Below are positions 18,591 through 29,015 of a stretch of 64,000 bases of DNA, piece by piece. Position numbers and translations under genes: made by a program. Source of the stretch: Synechococcus sp. UW179A (lineage in GTDB: Bacteria; Cyanobacteriota; Cyanobacteriia; PCC-6307; Cyanobiaceae); NCBI RefSeq assembly GCF_900473965.1, contig NZ_UCNJ01000005.1, positions 1 to 64,000 of the forward strand. The letters run 5' to 3'. The notes under the pieces were generated by a model, which was given only the letters and a program-made list of their open reading frames with translations, had not been told where the DNA came from and ran no database searches. Numbering within the stretch: position 1 is the first letter of the stretch; the number at the start of each line of letters is the position of its first letter.

Positions 18591-20396
18591 ATGGGCCGTT
18601 CCACCAAGCCCACCCGGCCAGGCGCCAGTCGTCAGCGCAGAAGGGTTGTGCCTCTGGAGCCAGTCCCGGCAGGACGAATGCGCTCGGTGTTCGCGCTTCT
18701 ATGTCTTGGTCTTGTTGGCCTAATGGGTAGAATGGCTTGGCTGCAGGTGTTTCAGGCCAGCGAACTCGAGGCTCGTGCCCGTTTAGTACAGACTCAGCGC
18801 ACCAAGCCACTGGGGACCCGTCGGCCGATTGTTGACCGCACCGGGCGATTGGTCGCTCTTGACGAAGAGCGCTACCGCCTATGGCTACATCCGCGCTACT
18901 TCAATCTTCCCGGTGATGCTCCAACGCTGATTCGCCCTCCTGCCGATGTCGCGGCACGATTAGCGCCTTTGCTCGCACTCACTGAGGCGGAGATCCTGAA
19001 GCGTATCGGCGATCGTCCCTCCGGGATCAAGCTGATTGAAGGTCTGGATCCCGAGACTGCATCAACAATCCGCTCAGCTGGTATCTCCGGAGTTGATCTG
19101 GAGTCCTACCCGCACCGTGTTTATCCCCAGGGTGATTTGTTCGCCAACGTCGTCGGCTTTCTCAATCAGGATCGAGAACCTCAGGCAGGGCTTGAACAAA
19201 GCCGACACAACGAACTTCAGCGCCATGAACAGGCCCGAAGCCTTCGCAGAGGAGCCGATGGCACTCCGCTGCCAGACAATCTCGATGCTGGAGTCTTTTT
19301 CGGGGATGATCTGCGACTTCAGCTCACCCTCGATGCACGTCTACAGGCTGTTGCCGCGAAGGCCCTTGCCGCACAGATCAAAACCTGGAAAGCCCAGAAA
19401 GGGGTTGCCATTGTCATGGATGTCACCAATGGCGAGTTGCTGGCGCTGGCATCCGTTCCCACGTACGACCCGAACAGCTACTGGAGTTTTCCGGCAGGTC
19501 GTTTCCGGGAATGGTCGGTTCAGGACCTCTATGAACCCGGATCGACGTTCAAGCCCATCAACCTGGCGCTGGCTCTGCAGGAAAATGCCATTCAGACAAC
19601 AGGACGTGTTCAGGACAGCGGTTCCGTCACGATCGGTGGCTGGCCGATTAACAACCACGACCGGCGAGCCAATGGTCTGATCGACTTCGCCACGGTGCTG
19701 CAGGTGTCTAGCAACGTCGGCATGGTTCAAGCCATGCGTAATTTGCCCTCCTCCACCTACTGGGACTGGCTGAGCCGCCTCGGGTTGGACGCACGGCCTG
19801 ACACAGATTTGCCCGGAGCCGTTGCCGGTCAGCTCAAAACCAAGGAGCAGTTCACCACCCAGCCGATCGAGCCAGCCACAGCGTCCTTCGGCCAGGGATT
19901 CTCGCTAACACCGTTGAAGCTTGTGCAGCTCCACGCCTTACTCGCCAACGGCGGCCGTCTTGTCAGCCCCCATATCACCCGAGGATTGAGAGCCGGCGAT
20001 GCGCTGGCTCCGCCTGGATCGCGTCAGGGCAAGCCATTGCTGAAACCTGAGGTCACCCAGACAGTGATGGCCTGGATGGAATCGGTGGTTGAGCAAGGGA
20101 GCGGCAAGGGCGTCAGAACGCCGGGGTACCGCATCGGTGGCAAGACTGGAACCGCTCAGAAGGCCCTGAACGGCGTTTACGTTCCCGGCGCTCTGATCTG
20201 CAGCTTTGTGGCGACCCTTCCCGTCGATGATCCGAAATATGTCGTGCTGGTGGTGGTGGATGAGCCCCAGGGAGACCATGCCTACGGATCCACAGTGGCT
20301 CTTCCGGTTGCGAAATCAATCATCGATGGTCTCTTAGTGATTGAAAAGATTCCGCCCAGCACAGCTCGCAAGTCTGCTCCTGCTCAAGCTGGTTGA
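18591..20396 (+). CDS. ftsI: Septal peptidoglycan transpeptidase (FtsI/PBP2-like)
   Basis: 601 aa. Short cytoplasmic tail, one TM helix near residues 27-47 ([15 protein letters not shown]), a PBP dimerisation domain ([14 protein letters not shown]) and a transpeptidase domain with EPGSTFK (SxxK), SSN and KTGTAQ. Cross-links septal peptidoglycan in the periplasm. It follows the FtsL-like gene by 3 bp. Its stop lies 92 bp before the transaldolase start, and that gap carries a stem-loop. Confidence 0.92.
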   Translation: MGRSTKPTRPGASRQRRRVVPLEPVPAGRMRSVFALLCLGLVGLMGRMAWLQVFQASELEARARLVQTQRTKPLGTRRPIVDRTGRLVALDEERYRLWLHPRYFNLPGDAPTLIRPPADVAARLAPLLALTEAEILKRIGDRPSGIKLIEGLDPETASTIRSAGISGVDLESYPHRVYPQGDLFANVVGFLNQDREPQAGLEQSRHNELQRHEQARSLRRGADGTPLPDNLDAGVFFGDDLRLQLTLDARLQAVAAKALAAQIKTWKAQKGVAIVMDVTNGELLALASVPTYDPNSYWSFPAGRFREWSVQDLYEPGSTFKPINLALALQENAIQTTGRVQDSGSVTIGGWPINNHDRRANGLIDFATVLQVSSNVGMVQAMRNLPSSTYWDWLSRLGLDARPDTDLPGAVAGQLKTKEQFTTQPIEPATASFGQGFSLTPLKLVQLHALLANGGRLVSPHITRGLRAGDALAPPGSRQGKPLLKPEVTQTVMAWMESVVEQGSGKGVRTPGYRIGGKTGTAQKALNGVYVPGALICSFVATLPVDDPKYVVLVVVDEPQGDHAYGSTVALPVAKSIIDGLLVIEKIPPSTARKSAPAQAG

Positions 20397-20442
20397 GGCC
20401 AAGCCATTGCTCGCCTGAGGTTGCAGCTTCCCGCAAGATGCC

Positions 20443-20460
20443 AGCTGCGAAAACGCAGCT
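20443..20460 (+). other. Perfect 7-bp stem with AAAA loop in the transaldolase leader
   Basis: AGCTGCG-AAAA-CGCAGCT, 28 bp before the transaldolase ATG. No T-run follows, so it does not look like an intrinsic terminator. It may be an mRNA-stability or translation-control element, or an operator. Confidence 0.45.
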
Positions 20461-20488
20461 ACGTTACGAGCAACAAGCCTTTAGCGAC

Positions 20489-21661
20489 ATGGCAACTCTT
20501 CTTGAGCAGCTCTCTGCAATGACCGTCGTGGTGGCGGATACGGGTGATCTTGAAGCGATCCGTAAATTCACGCCACGGGACGCAACGACCAATCCTTCTT
20601 TGATTCTGGCAGCTGCTCAGATCCCTGCCTATCAAAGCCTGATCGACGAGGCCCTGCGATCCTCCCGTCGTTTGATCGGCGACAGCGCGCCCGTCGAGAC
20701 AGTGGTCAAGGAGGCGCTCGATGAGATCAGTGTGATCTTTGGCAAGGAAATCCTCAAGATCGTTCCTCGCCGAGTGTCCACTGAGGTGGATGCACGCCTT
20801 AGTTTCGACACTGCTGCCACGATTGAAAAAGGCCGCAAACTCATCCGCCTCTACAACGATGCCGGAATCAGCAATGATCGCGTGCTGATCAAGGTGGCCT
20901 CCACCTGGGAGGGGATCAAGGCCGCTGAAGTTCTCGAAAGAGAAGGAATTCACTGCAACCTCACTCTCCTGTTTGGCTTCGCTCAGGCCGCAGCGTGCGC
21001 TGAGGCCGGTGTGACTCTCGTTTCACCTTTCGTTGGCCGCATCCTCGATTGGTATAAAGCCGATACGGGAAGGGACTCCTATCCTGGTCCTGAAGATCCA
21101 GGCGTGCTGTCTGTGACCAAGATCTTCAACTACTTCAAGACCTACGGCTACAAAACCGAGGTAATGGGGGCCAGCTTCCGCAATATCGACGAGATTACCG
21201 AGCTTGCTGGTTGTGATCTGCTCACCATTTCACCCAAGCTGCTCGATCAGCTGCGTTCCAGTGAGGCCACGCTCACCCGCAAGCTTGACGGTGCCAATCC
21301 CTCCAGCACTGAGTCCCAGATCCATGTCGACCGAGACATGTTCGATTCGATGATGGCAGCTGATCGCATGGCCACCGACAAACTCGGCGAAGGCATCAAG
21401 GGTTTCAGCAAGGCCATTGAGACCTTAGAGAGCATGCTTGCCCATCGGCTTGCGGAACTCGAGGGAGGACAGGCCTTCGGTCATGCCGTGCAGGAGATCT
21501 TCATGCTCAATGACATGAATGGTGACGGTTGTATCACCCGGGATGAGTGGCTGGGCAGTGATGCCGTCTTCGATGCTTTGGATGCGGATCATGACGGCAG
21601 ACTCACCCAGGAGGAGGTTCGTCGCGGTTTCGGCTCTGCCTTGTCACTGACCAGAGCCTGA
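20489..21661 (+). CDS. tal: Transaldolase with C-terminal EF-hand pair
   Basis: 390 aa from the ATG at 20489 (the open frame extends to 20393). Residues 1-325 are a type I transaldolase (TTNPSLIL, catalytic Lys in [12 protein letters not shown]) for the pentose phosphate pathway. Residues about 335-390 add two canonical EF-hand loops, [12 protein letters not shown] and [12 protein letters not shown], with Asp/Asn/Glu at the calcium positions. The normal enzyme is about 320-330 aa, so this is a real extension. It suggests calcium-responsive control or tethering (inference). Confidence 0.95.
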   Translation: MATLLEQLSAMTVVVADTGDLEAIRKFTPRDATTNPSLILAAAQIPAYQSLIDEALRSSRRLIGDSAPVETVVKEALDEISVIFGKEILKIVPRRVSTEVDARLSFDTAATIEKGRKLIRLYNDAGISNDRVLIKVASTWEGIKAAEVLEREGIHCNLTLLFGFAQAAACAEAGVTLVSPFVGRILDWYKADTGRDSYPGPEDPGVLSVTKIFNYFKTYGYKTEVMGASFRNIDEITELAGCDLLTISPKLLDQLRSSEATLTRKLDGANPSSTESQIHVDRDMFDSMMAADRMATDKLGEGIKGFSKAIETLESMLAHRLAELEGGQAFGHAVQEIFMLNDMNGDGCITRDEWLGSDAVFDALDADHDGRLTQEEVRRGFGSALSLTRA

Positions 21662-21689
21662 TCTTCTCCTTGAATCCGACTACCCGTCC

Positions 21690-22076
21690 GTGAATGCCCT
21701 TGACACCATGCGTGCCCTCGCTCGGAAAAGTGAGGTGCACGCCGTTAACGCTGGTGACGTCATTTTCAAGGCTGACGACGCCGGTGCGTCGATGTTCGGT
21801 GTTCTCGAGGGAACGGTTCGACTGACCTGGACCAATGAGAACGGCCAGCAGGGATATGAACTGATTGCGGCCGGAAACGTCTTTGGTGCCGGGGCCCTGG
21901 TGATGGAAGGTCATTGCCGCCTTGGCACGGCACAGGCCGAAACCGATTGCCGCCTGATTGAGATGAACCGCGAGAAATTCCTATTTGCCGTCCAGGAGTC
22001 GCCCATGTTCGCCATCGAGCTGCTGGCTTCTGTTGACGCGCGTTTGCGTGATCTGAAGATCGCAACCCACTCCTGA
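21690..22076 (+). CDS. Stand-alone cyclic-nucleotide-binding-like domain protein
   Basis: 128 aa from a GTG start (an in-frame ATG exists at 21708). The whole protein is a CRP-type beta-roll: VNAGDVIFKADDAGASMFGVLEG and NVFGAGALVMEGHCR. No HTH follows, so it is not a CRP/FNR regulator by itself. The phosphate-binding cassette lacks a clear RxA core, so nucleotide binding is doubtful. It lies 28 bp downstream of transaldolase and may be cotranscribed. Possibly a sensor or protein-interaction module. Confidence 0.78.
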   Translation: MNALDTMRALARKSEVHAVNAGDVIFKADDAGASMFGVLEGTVRLTWTNENGQQGYELIAAGNVFGAGALVMEGHCRLGTAQAETDCRLIEMNREKFLFAVQESPMFAIELLASVDARLRDLKIATHS

Positions 22077-22125
22077 CTCAGTCTGATTAGTTTCGTCTGA
22101 GTTGGGTGGAGCTGTCCCGCATTCG

Positions 22126-23592
22126 ATGGCAGTGCAGCTGGTCTGGTTCAAGCGTGACTTGCGGCTCGAGGATCACAGGCCGCTGATCCAGGCATTGACT
22201 CTTGGAGACGTGCTGCCTCTTTACATCGTTGAACCTGAGTTCTGGCTTCAGCCGGATGCTTCGGGCCGTCAGTGGGAATTCTGCAGGGAGGCGCTTTTTG
22301 ACCTCAGGCAGGCCATGGCAGCCCTTGGTCAGCCCCTGGTCATTCGTTGTGGGGATGCGGTGGCTGTGCTCGAGCGTGCCAGGCGTCAGCTCGGTGTGTC
22401 GGGCCTCTGGAGTCATGAAGAAACTGGTAATGACTGGACCTACGCCAGAGACCGACGCGTCGCTGCGTGGGCAAGGGAGCGGAGTATTCCCTGGAGACAG
22501 ATTCCGCAGTTCGGTGTGATCCGGCCGCTCCGGACACGTGGTGGATGGGCTCGGCGCTGGGAAGAGCGGATGGCGGAGCCGATCACGCCTGCTCCCGATC
22601 ATCTTGAGCCACTGCCGGGTGTCTCACCCGGTGAATTGCCAACGGCCGCTGAACTGGGACTCCAGCCTGATCCGTGCCCCCATCGTCAGCAGGGTGGCCG
22701 CGATGCCGGGTTCAACGAACTCGGGCATTTCCTGGAGCAACGGGTGGATGACTACTGTCGTTCGATTTCCAGTCCGAATAGGGCCTTCACGGGATGTTCC
22801 AGGCTTTCCAGTTATCTCACCTGGGGTTGCCTCTCCATGCGTGAGGTGCTTCAGCGCAGTCGTGGGATGCAGGGACGTGGTGCCCGCAGCTTTGGCTCAA
22901 GACTTCACTGGCATTGTCATTTCATTCAGAAGCTCGAAGATCAGCCATCGATTGAATGGCAGGACTTTCACCCTTTCATGCGTGATCTCCGTGAGTCTGA
23001 TGCCGAGCGTCTGGCGGCCTGGGCGGAAGGCCGGACGGGGATACCGTTTGTGGATGCTTGCATGCGCGCCCTGAGGGCGCATGGTTGGATCAACTTCCGG
23101 ATGCGGGCGATGTTGATGTCGTTCGCGAGCTACAACCTCTGGCTGCCTTGGAGGGACAGTGGTCTGCACCTCGCCCGTCAGTTTGTGGATTACGAACCAG
23201 GGATTCACTGGAGTCAATGCCAGATGCAGTCGGGCAGCACCTCCATCAACACAATCCGGGTTTACAACCCGATCAAGCAGGGGCATGACCATGATCAGGA
23301 CGGGGTTTTCATCCGCCGCTGGTGTCCTGAATTGGCCGATGTACCCACAGTGCATCTACATGAACCCTGGGCGTTCAACGGCGTTATGCCGATTGTCGAT
23401 TGTGCTGATTCGGCCAGGCAGGCCAAGGAGCGGATCTTCGCGATCAGGCATTCAGCCGGATTTGAGCGTCATGCTGATGCCATTCAGCGGCGACATGGTT
23501 CCAGGCGGGCTGGTCTGCCGGCATCATCCCAACGACGTTCACGTCGCCGCAGGAGTGATCCAAGCGTGCAGCAACTGGCCTTCGATCTCTAG
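22126..23592 (+). CDS. Photolyase/cryptochrome family flavoprotein
   Basis: 488 aa from the ATG at 22126 (MAVQLVWFKRDLRLEDH). N-terminal alpha/beta antenna domain, then the FAD domain with SRLSSYLTWG, WRDSGLHLARQFVDYEPGIHWSQCQMQSG and INTIRVYNP. The Trp/Asp/Asn pattern fits the family. Whether it repairs cyclobutane dimers or 6-4 products, or acts as a cryptochrome, cannot be settled by eye. The C-terminus (RRHGSRRAGLP...RRSRRRRSD) is strongly basic. It converges on the reductase gene with a 4-bp overlap. Confidence 0.88.
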   Translation: MAVQLVWFKRDLRLEDHRPLIQALTLGDVLPLYIVEPEFWLQPDASGRQWEFCREALFDLRQAMAALGQPLVIRCGDAVAVLERARRQLGVSGLWSHEETGNDWTYARDRRVAAWARERSIPWRQIPQFGVIRPLRTRGGWARRWEERMAEPITPAPDHLEPLPGVSPGELPTAAELGLQPDPCPHRQQGGRDAGFNELGHFLEQRVDDYCRSISSPNRAFTGCSRLSSYLTWGCLSMREVLQRSRGMQGRGARSFGSRLHWHCHFIQKLEDQPSIEWQDFHPFMRDLRESDAERLAAWAEGRTGIPFVDACMRALRAHGWINFRMRAMLMSFASYNLWLPWRDSGLHLARQFVDYEPGIHWSQCQMQSGSTSINTIRVYNPIKQGHDHDQDGVFIRRWCPELADVPTVHLHEPWAFNGVMPIVDCADSARQAKERIFAIRHSAGFERHADAIQRRHGSRRAGLPASSQRRSRRRRSDPSVQQLAFDL

Positions 23593-24719
23593 CTGCGCTG
23601 CAGCAATAGCCGGCGAATGACTCGCTGGGCGATATCGCCGTATCCCATCTCTCCGGAGAGGATCTGGGCGATTCGTCTGGGAGCCGTCGGACGTTTCACC
23701 CCCAGCTGATAGCCCACACCGGGGAAGCGGTAAAACACCTGTGCGATCCGACGACCCCAGGCCATGGAGTCTCCCCAGCGCTGTCGCATCGCCCTGGAAT
23801 AGCCCTGTAGGGATTGCTCTTCGCCGTTGAGCCAGCGGTCCAGGTGCTTCGCTGCTTCACAACCGCTCATTAGAGCTGGACGTAATCCTTCCGCAAGGAA
23901 GGGATCGCAGAGCGATGCGGCATCGCCCACTGCCACCACCCCGTGGGCATGAAGCGCGCTGTGCCCATTCCAGACCCTCAGGTTGGCCTCCTGCCGAAGA
24001 CCTGCATTGGCAGCAAAGCCGAGATCAGGCAGTAGTGCATTCAGGATCGTCTCCGAATCGGTGACGTCACGACCGATGAAGGTGCCAACTCCAACATTGA
24101 TCCCGTCTGCTAGCGGGAAAGCCCATGCAAAACCGTGGTGTACCAGGCCGAATTCGAAGCGTGCCGTTCCAGGAGCGAGTGTTCCGAGACCTTCCAGGCG
24201 AACCGACAGCGTGCTCGCCATATGCAGGGAGCTCGGGCCGATGCCGACCTGTTGCGGCCAGGGGGACCCTGAGCCATCAGCGATCACGACTGCTCTGGCC
24301 TGAACAGGCTCTCCCCGCTCCCCTGTGAGTGTCCAGCACTCGCCTTTACGTTCGAGGGCCTTCACACGACATGGTCGCTGAACGGTGGCACCAGCACTCA
24401 CTGCCTTCTCAAGCAATAAGGAATCCAGATGCTCACGTCTCACAATCCAGAACGGCGCTTCACCGGGAAGTTCCGCGATAACCGGATCCTCCAGGCACCA
24501 GCTGAAGTCGACCTGGCGGATCACATCATCAACCGCTGGGCTTAGGTCGAAAGGGAACCAGCGCTGTACTGAGGAGGCCATACCTCCACCGCAGGGCTTG
24601 ATTTGAGCCCCGGTTTGCGCCTCGAGAATGGTGACTGAATGCCCTGCTTGAGCCAGGTGGAAAGCAGCTGAAGTGCCGGCAGCTCCGGCACCGATCACGG
24701 CAACGTCGGTTTCAATCAC
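23589..24719 (-). CDS. Geranylgeranyl-reductase-family FAD oxidoreductase
   Basis: 376 aa. N-terminal Rossmann FAD loop [13 protein letters not shown], then IKPCGGGM, and the second FAD motif [23 protein letters not shown]. Such enzymes reduce isoprenoid double bonds, but this copy is shorter than canonical ChlP and probably a paralogue of unknown substrate. Its start overlaps the end of frr by 4 bp (ATGA type), placing it in the pyrH-frr transcript. Confidence 0.85.
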   Translation of the reverse strand: MIETDVAVIGAGAAGTSAAFHLAQAGHSVTILEAQTGAQIKPCGGGMASSVQRWFPFDLSPAVDDVIRQVDFSWCLEDPVIAELPGEAPFWIVRREHLDSLLLEKAVSAGATVQRPCRVKALERKGECWTLTGERGEPVQARAVVIADGSGSPWPQQVGIGPSSLHMASTLSVRLEGLGTLAPGTARFEFGLVHHGFAWAFPLADGINVGVGTFIGRDVTDSETILNALLPDLGFAANAGLRQEANLRVWNGHSALHAHGVVAVGDAASLCDPFLAEGLRPALMSGCEAAKHLDRWLNGEEQSLQGYSRAMRQRWGDSMAWGRRIAQVFYRFPGVGYQLGVKRPTAPRRIAQILSGEMGYGDIAQRVIRRLLLQRS

Positions 24720-25264
24720 ACCTTGAGGATGTCGGCCTCCTTGTCGGCCAAGTGCTTCTCCAATTGTGCGATGAACTTCTCGAGGGTTTTCTGGATGCTC
24801 TCCTGTTCGTCATGGCTCTGGTCTTCTGAAAACTCACCTTCCTTTTCCTGTTTCTTGATCTTGTCGATGGCGTCGCGGCGGATGTTGCGCAGGGCCACCT
24901 TCCCTTCTTCGGCGTATTTGGAGGCGAGCTTGCAGAATTCCTTGCGACGTTCCTCAGTGAGGGGAGGCACATTGATGCGGATGATCTTGCCGTCGTTGTT
25001 GGGGGTAAAGCCCAGTTCACTCATGGCAATTGCCTTCTCGATCCCCGCCAGTGAGCTGATGTCGAAGGGCTGGATTTGGATGGTCTGTGAGTCAGGTGTT
25101 GTCAGCGTGGCTAACGATTTCAGTGGCGTGTCGGCGCCGTAGTACTCCACGGAGATGCGATCGAGCAGAGCCGAGTTGGCCCGCCCTGTTCGGATGGTGT
25201 TGAACATGCGCTGGGTGGATTCCACCGACTTCTGCATGTTTGCTTCGAGGTCTTGCTTCGACAT
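24716..25264 (-). CDS. frr: Ribosome recycling factor
   Basis: 182 aa, standard size. Splits post-termination ribosomes together with EF-G. Typical sequence includes [25 protein letters not shown] and [14 protein letters not shown]-like [13 protein letters not shown]. Follows pyrH by 8 bp, the conserved bacterial order pyrH-frr, and overlaps the next reductase by 4 bp. Confidence 0.97.
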   Translation of the reverse strand: MSKQDLEANMQKSVESTQRMFNTIRTGRANSALLDRISVEYYGADTPLKSLATLTTPDSQTIQIQPFDISSLAGIEKAIAMSELGFTPNNDGKIIRINVPPLTEERRKEFCKLASKYAEEGKVALRNIRRDAIDKIKKQEKEGEFSEDQSHDEQESIQKTLEKFIAQLEKHLADKEADILKV

Positions 25265-25272
25265 AACGATTG

Positions 25273-25980
25273 TCAGTTGTTGATCCGGGAACCGATCGGC
25301 TCTCCAGCCACGGCTTTGCCGATGTTGCCAGGTTCAAACAAATTGAAAACAACAATCGGGATGTTGTTGTCTTTGCAAAGTGCGATGGCAGTGCTGTCCA
25401 TCACGGCCAGTTCACCGCTCAGAACCTGTTGATAAGTGAGGTGTTCCTGCTTCACGGCATCGGCATGCACTGCAGGATCCTTGTCGTAGACCCCATCCAC
25501 CTTGGTGGCTTTGAACACCACATCCGCATTGATCTCGGCTGCCCGCAAGGCTGCTGTGGTGTCGGTGGTGAAGAAGGGGTTGCCACAACCGGCGCCGAAC
25601 ACCACCACACGGCCTTTCTCCAGATGGCGAATGGCTTTGCGGCGAATGTAGGGCTCTGCGACTTCCTGCATGCCAATGGCGGTTTGGACTCGAGTTGGTA
25701 TACCTGCGCGCTCCAGTCCGTCCTGAAGTGTGATCGCATTCATCACAGTGGCCAGCATTCCCACGTAGTCGGCTGTGGCCCGATCCATTCCAGCTGCCGA
25801 TCCCTTTAGGCCACGAAAGATGTTCCCGCCGCCCACAACAATCGCCAGCTGTGTGCCCCCCTCAATCACCTTGGCAACGTCTTCAGCGATGGACTGCACG
25901 ATGGCGGGATCGATTCCATAGCCCTGATCTCCCATCAGCGCTTCTCCGCTGAGCTTCAGCAGTGCACGCGCGTAGGCCAT
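25273..25980 (-). CDS. pyrH: Uridylate kinase
   Basis: 235 aa. Phosphorylates UMP in pyrimidine synthesis; hexameric amino-acid-kinase fold. Motifs: [29 protein letters not shown] and [13 protein letters not shown]. First gene of the pyrH-frr-reductase run. Upstream, 25981-26271 is a gap of about 290 bp with one doubtful small frame. Confidence 0.97.
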   Translation of the reverse strand: MAYARALLKLSGEALMGDQGYGIDPAIVQSIAEDVAKVIEGGTQLAIVVGGGNIFRGLKGSAAGMDRATADYVGMLATVMNAITLQDGLERAGIPTRVQTAIGMQEVAEPYIRRKAIRHLEKGRVVVFGAGCGNPFFTTDTTAALRAAEINADVVFKATKVDGVYDKDPAVHADAVKQEHLTYQQVLSGELAVMDSTAIALCKDNNIPIVVFNLFEPGNIGKAVAGEPIGSRINN

Positions 25981-26082
25981 TCATCCACCTGATCCAGCTG
26001 ACAGTAGCAAGCAGGATCAGACGGTCCTGCTACTGGCGCACCTGCGGTGGAACCGCTTGGATGGAGCAGCGTCAAAGCCCCC

Positions 26083-26268
26083 ATGTCAGATGAGATCGGA
26101 GGACGCAGTTCGGTGATGGCTCGCCTCACCCTCTCCGCGCTGCATCGTGCCAGTCAGGATCCATCCTGCTGGCGTGATCCCGTGGTTCATCGTGCTCTGC
26201 TGGTTAGTGGTCTGTCGGTGCTAACCGCTGCATCAGGGTTGATCAGACGTGATCTGGCTCAGGACTGA
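26083..26268 (+). CDS. Doubtful small hydrophobic protein
   Basis: 61 aa from the ATG at 26083; the frame opens at 26047. It has one weakly hydrophobic stretch (ALLVSGLSVLTAASGLI) near the C-terminus and no recognised domain. It ends 3 bp before the convergent cobO stop and faces away from pyrH. It fills an otherwise empty stretch of about 290 bp, so may be real, but nothing else supports it. Confidence 0.35.
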   Translation: MSDEIGGRSSVMARLTLSALHRASQDPSCWRDPVVHRALLVSGLSVLTAASGLIRRDLAQD

Positions 26269-26271
26269 CGT

Positions 26272-26937
26272 TCAGTATTCGATGCCTGCCTGAGCTTTGA
26301 CACCCTGCTCTCTGAATGGGTGTTTGCTCAAAGTCATTTCGGTGACCAAATCGGCCGCTTCAATCAACGCTGAGGGTGCGCCTCGACCGGTGACCGCTAC
26401 GTGGCAAAGCTCAGGCCGCTCCTTGAGCCCAGCAATCACCGTTTCGGGGCCGATGTAGCCCAGTTTTATGGCCACGTTGAGTTCATCTAGAAGAACCAGC
26501 TTGATCCGGTCGTCACGCAGGTGGCCCAGAGCTGTTTGCCAGGCCTCCGTGACCAGTTGCTGATCACGTTGCCGGTCTTGGGTTTCCCACGTGAATCCCT
26601 CCCCCAGTGCATGCCAGCAGATCTGGTTGCCGAAGGCTTTTAACGCTCTGGCTTCACCCGGTTCCCAACCACCCTTGATGAACTGCACAACCGCCACCCG
26701 TTCACCGTGGCCGAGGGTGCGAAGCACCAGCCCCAGGCCTGCCGTGGTCTTGCCCTTGCCGTGTCCGGTGAATACCAGAATTAGTCCCTTCTCCTTGTTG
26801 CGTTCTTCGACGCGCTGGCGTTGCACCTGCTGGCGTCGTTCCATGCGCTTTCGGTAGCCGGCATCGTCTTGCTCTGGTGCAAGGTTGCCTCCCATGCCCA
26901 GTTCCGCTGCAGTCTGATCGAGATTGTTGTTGCTCAT
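26272..26937 (-). CDS. cobO: Cob(I)alamin adenosyltransferase, CobO/BtuR type
   Basis: 221 aa. Transfers adenosyl from ATP to cob(I)yrinic acid or cobalamin. P-loop FTGHGKGKTTAGLG, then VVQFIKGGWEPGE and VLLDELNVAIKLGY. The N-terminal 50 residues are charged, as usual. Its ATG overlaps the stop of the upstream methyltransferase by 4 bp. Part of cobalamin synthesis together with cobK elsewhere in the window. Confidence 0.95.
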   Translation of the reverse strand: MSNNNLDQTAAELGMGGNLAPEQDDAGYRKRMERRQQVQRQRVEERNKEKGLILVFTGHGKGKTTAGLGLVLRTLGHGERVAVVQFIKGGWEPGEARALKAFGNQICWHALGEGFTWETQDRQRDQQLVTEAWQTALGHLRDDRIKLVLLDELNVAIKLGYIGPETVIAGLKERPELCHVAVTGRGAPSALIEAADLVTEMTLSKHPFREQGVKAQAGIEY

Positions 26938-27584
26938 CGAGAAGTTGTGTCGACGCTGGGGCGCGCAGCGGTAATCCGTTGTAGGGCCTGCCCGGCCAGT
27001 AATTCCTGCTTCACCGCTGTGAAACCGAGCTGCTGCAGCTGAGAGGGCAGGTCATCTTCCAGCATGGACGTGGCCGTATCGGTTTCAAACAAGGCGCAGA
27101 ACAGTTGTTGAGGCAGTCGTAGCCATGGCCCTGCAGGGTGCAGGTCCACAATCACCAGCCAGCCTCCTGGTTTCAGCAGGCGCAAGCTCTGGCGCAGCAC
27201 CATCTCTCGCTCGCGGCGGGGAAATTCATGCAGCGCCACGCTCAGCTGGACGGCAAGGAAGCTTTCGTCCTGTAGCGGTGGTTCCTCCGCTAAGCCCTCC
27301 ACCCGCTTGAGGCTTGGGTGTCGTTGGGCGGCTAGAGCTAGGGCCAGTGGTGAGATGTCAAGCCCTGAGACATGGAAGCCTGCGGCCAGCCAGGGTGCTG
27401 CGGCCTCTCCGCTGCCGCAGCAGAGATCCAGCACCGCGGCACCAGGCTCAATCCTGGATTGCAGGGCTGCCAGCCCCAAACTGCGGAGTTGCTCAACTCC
27501 ACCCACGCTCAGGGATGAGATCGCCGTGACCGTGTCGTAAATCCAGCGGTAGCGGTAGGCCAGGGGCCGCAGAAACGAGGTCAT
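26934..27584 (-). CDS. Class I SAM-dependent methyltransferase
   Basis: 216 aa. Motif I VLDLCCGSGEAAAP and the adjacent acidic strand GLDISPLALALA bind SAM, and VALHEFPRREREMVLRQ plus LKPGGWLVIVDLHPAG fit a UbiE/small-molecule branch. Substrate unknown. Translationally coupled to cobO by a 4-bp overlap, which hints at but does not prove a corrinoid link. The 169-bp region upstream to the recombinase shows only a short GATCG-ATAG-CGATC repeat. Confidence 0.85.
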   Translation of the reverse strand: MTSFLRPLAYRYRWIYDTVTAISSLSVGGVEQLRSLGLAALQSRIEPGAAVLDLCCGSGEAAAPWLAAGFHVSGLDISPLALALAAQRHPSLKRVEGLAEEPPLQDESFLAVQLSVALHEFPRREREMVLRQSLRLLKPGGWLVIVDLHPAGPWLRLPQQLFCALFETDTATSMLEDDLPSQLQQLGFTAVKQELLAGQALQRITAARPSVDTTSR

Positions 27585-27753
27585 CAGGATCAGGAATAGA
27601 TGAGAGGGGCGTTATCCTGCGAGTTCATGTTGCCGCTGATCGATAGCGATCTGCGGAACCGAAAGCCGGCAGTCAGTTGAGGGCGCGATCCGATTCGTTG
27701 AACTCATCGCAACCGTTATGACCAGCTGCATACCAAATGGATTCACTGACGTC

Positions 27754-28944
27754 TCATGACGCCTGTTGTCGGGCTAAGGCCGCATCAACAGCTTGTTGCT
27801 GATCGCGTCGGGTGATCCAGTGGTGATAGGTGCGAGTGTGAATCGCCACGGAGTGGCCCATCATCCTGGCAGAAACCGTGTCAGGCAGACCGATATGGAT
27901 GGTTCTTACCGCCCAGGCATGGCGAAGGTCATAAGGGGTGAGCGGAAGGTCGTAGCGGCGAAACTGCTCGGTGACCCGTCGTCCCACCTGCTGCAGGGTC
28001 GTTCTCCTCAGATCGGTGCTGATCACCGGCAGAGCCTGCGGCTCTCGTCCAAGTTTCAACAGGTCAAAACGCTCGACCCATTCAGGGTTGAAAGGCCACA
28101 CCTGATGTTCACCTGTTTTGGTGGTGGGCAGAACCCTGATCACACGATCTCCTTCGGCGCACAGAGCTGACAGGTCGCTGAAGAACACCTCATGGTTGCG
28201 AAGGCCATACGTGGCCATCAGGCCATAGGCCAGTCGCCAGCGTGGATTGGGAATCTGCAGGATGCCCTCGAGAATTTGTTGATCGCTGGGGAGTTGGCGG
28301 AACCGGGCTCGATGCAGGCCATAGCCTGCTGCCTCTGCTCGCCAGTGATCGGGCAGTTCCAGTTCCAGATGCCTGGCCAGGCCACCTAGGGCTGTGCTGC
28401 ATTGCTGGCGACTGCGGCTTCCATCGGGGTAGCTATGCAGGGTCTGAAGCAGCAGCTCTGCAGCGATTGGGCCCTTGTCTTTGCCAGCAAGTGTGCGCAG
28501 TCGACGCAGATAGGGGTTGTAAGCACCTGTCCATGTGGTTCGACTGCCGGAAGGGGAGCGGCGGCGACGTGGATCGGCAAAAAAGGCTTGCTCGAAGCTC
28601 ATGAGTTGCTGCTCAAGCAGGGCATGGGCTCGACCTGATGAGCCGGATGTGGACGACGCCTGCGCGGGCGCCTTGATCCATTGCTCCCATCGAAACTGGT
28701 CGCGCTTGAGCTGGGCATCAATGACCCGTGCGATCTGCTCGGCTTCGCGCAGGCCATCCCTGTCATTCTCAAGGCCGAGGCTCAGGCGTTGCACCGATCG
28801 CTGGCCTGGCTTTGTACGCCCAGGCAACAGCCCACGCAGGTTTAACCGGCGACCGCGACATTCGATACGCAGGCCGATGCCGATCGAGGCCAAGGCTGCA
28901 TTCGAATTTCGCCTGATCACTTCGAGCGGCTCGCTGCGAGTCAT
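27754..28944 (-). CDS. Tyrosine recombinase (integrase/Xer fold)
   Basis: 396 aa. Arg-I in [10 protein letters not shown], a Lys hairpin [12 protein letters not shown], box [17 protein letters not shown] before the nucleophile, and Tyr in HTRTYHHW. The first box II His is Tyr here. The long basic N-terminus includes an arm-like region. It stands alone between a methyltransferase and hemH with no phage genes or visible att repeats, so it may be a domesticated cellular recombinase rather than a recent insertion (inference). Divergent from hemH, 71 bp away. Confidence 0.85.
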   Translation of the reverse strand: MTRSEPLEVIRRNSNAALASIGIGLRIECRGRRLNLRGLLPGRTKPGQRSVQRLSLGLENDRDGLREAEQIARVIDAQLKRDQFRWEQWIKAPAQASSTSGSSGRAHALLEQQLMSFEQAFFADPRRRRSPSGSRTTWTGAYNPYLRRLRTLAGKDKGPIAAELLLQTLHSYPDGSRSRQQCSTALGGLARHLELELPDHWRAEAAGYGLHRARFRQLPSDQQILEGILQIPNPRWRLAYGLMATYGLRNHEVFFSDLSALCAEGDRVIRVLPTTKTGEHQVWPFNPEWVERFDLLKLGREPQALPVISTDLRRTTLQQVGRRVTEQFRRYDLPLTPYDLRHAWAVRTIHIGLPDTVSARMMGHSVAIHTRTYHHWITRRDQQQAVDAALARQQAS

Positions 28945-29015
28945 CCATTCCTTCAGGACATCGTCAAGATGCCGTTAACGCGGGTTACTCTCAACCCCTG
29001 CAATCGTTTCCAGAC

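Noticed and set aside
27585-27753. tRNA or att site beside the second recombinase
   Set aside because: No cloverleaf or T-loop sequence; only a 5-bp GATCG/CGATC inverted repeat.
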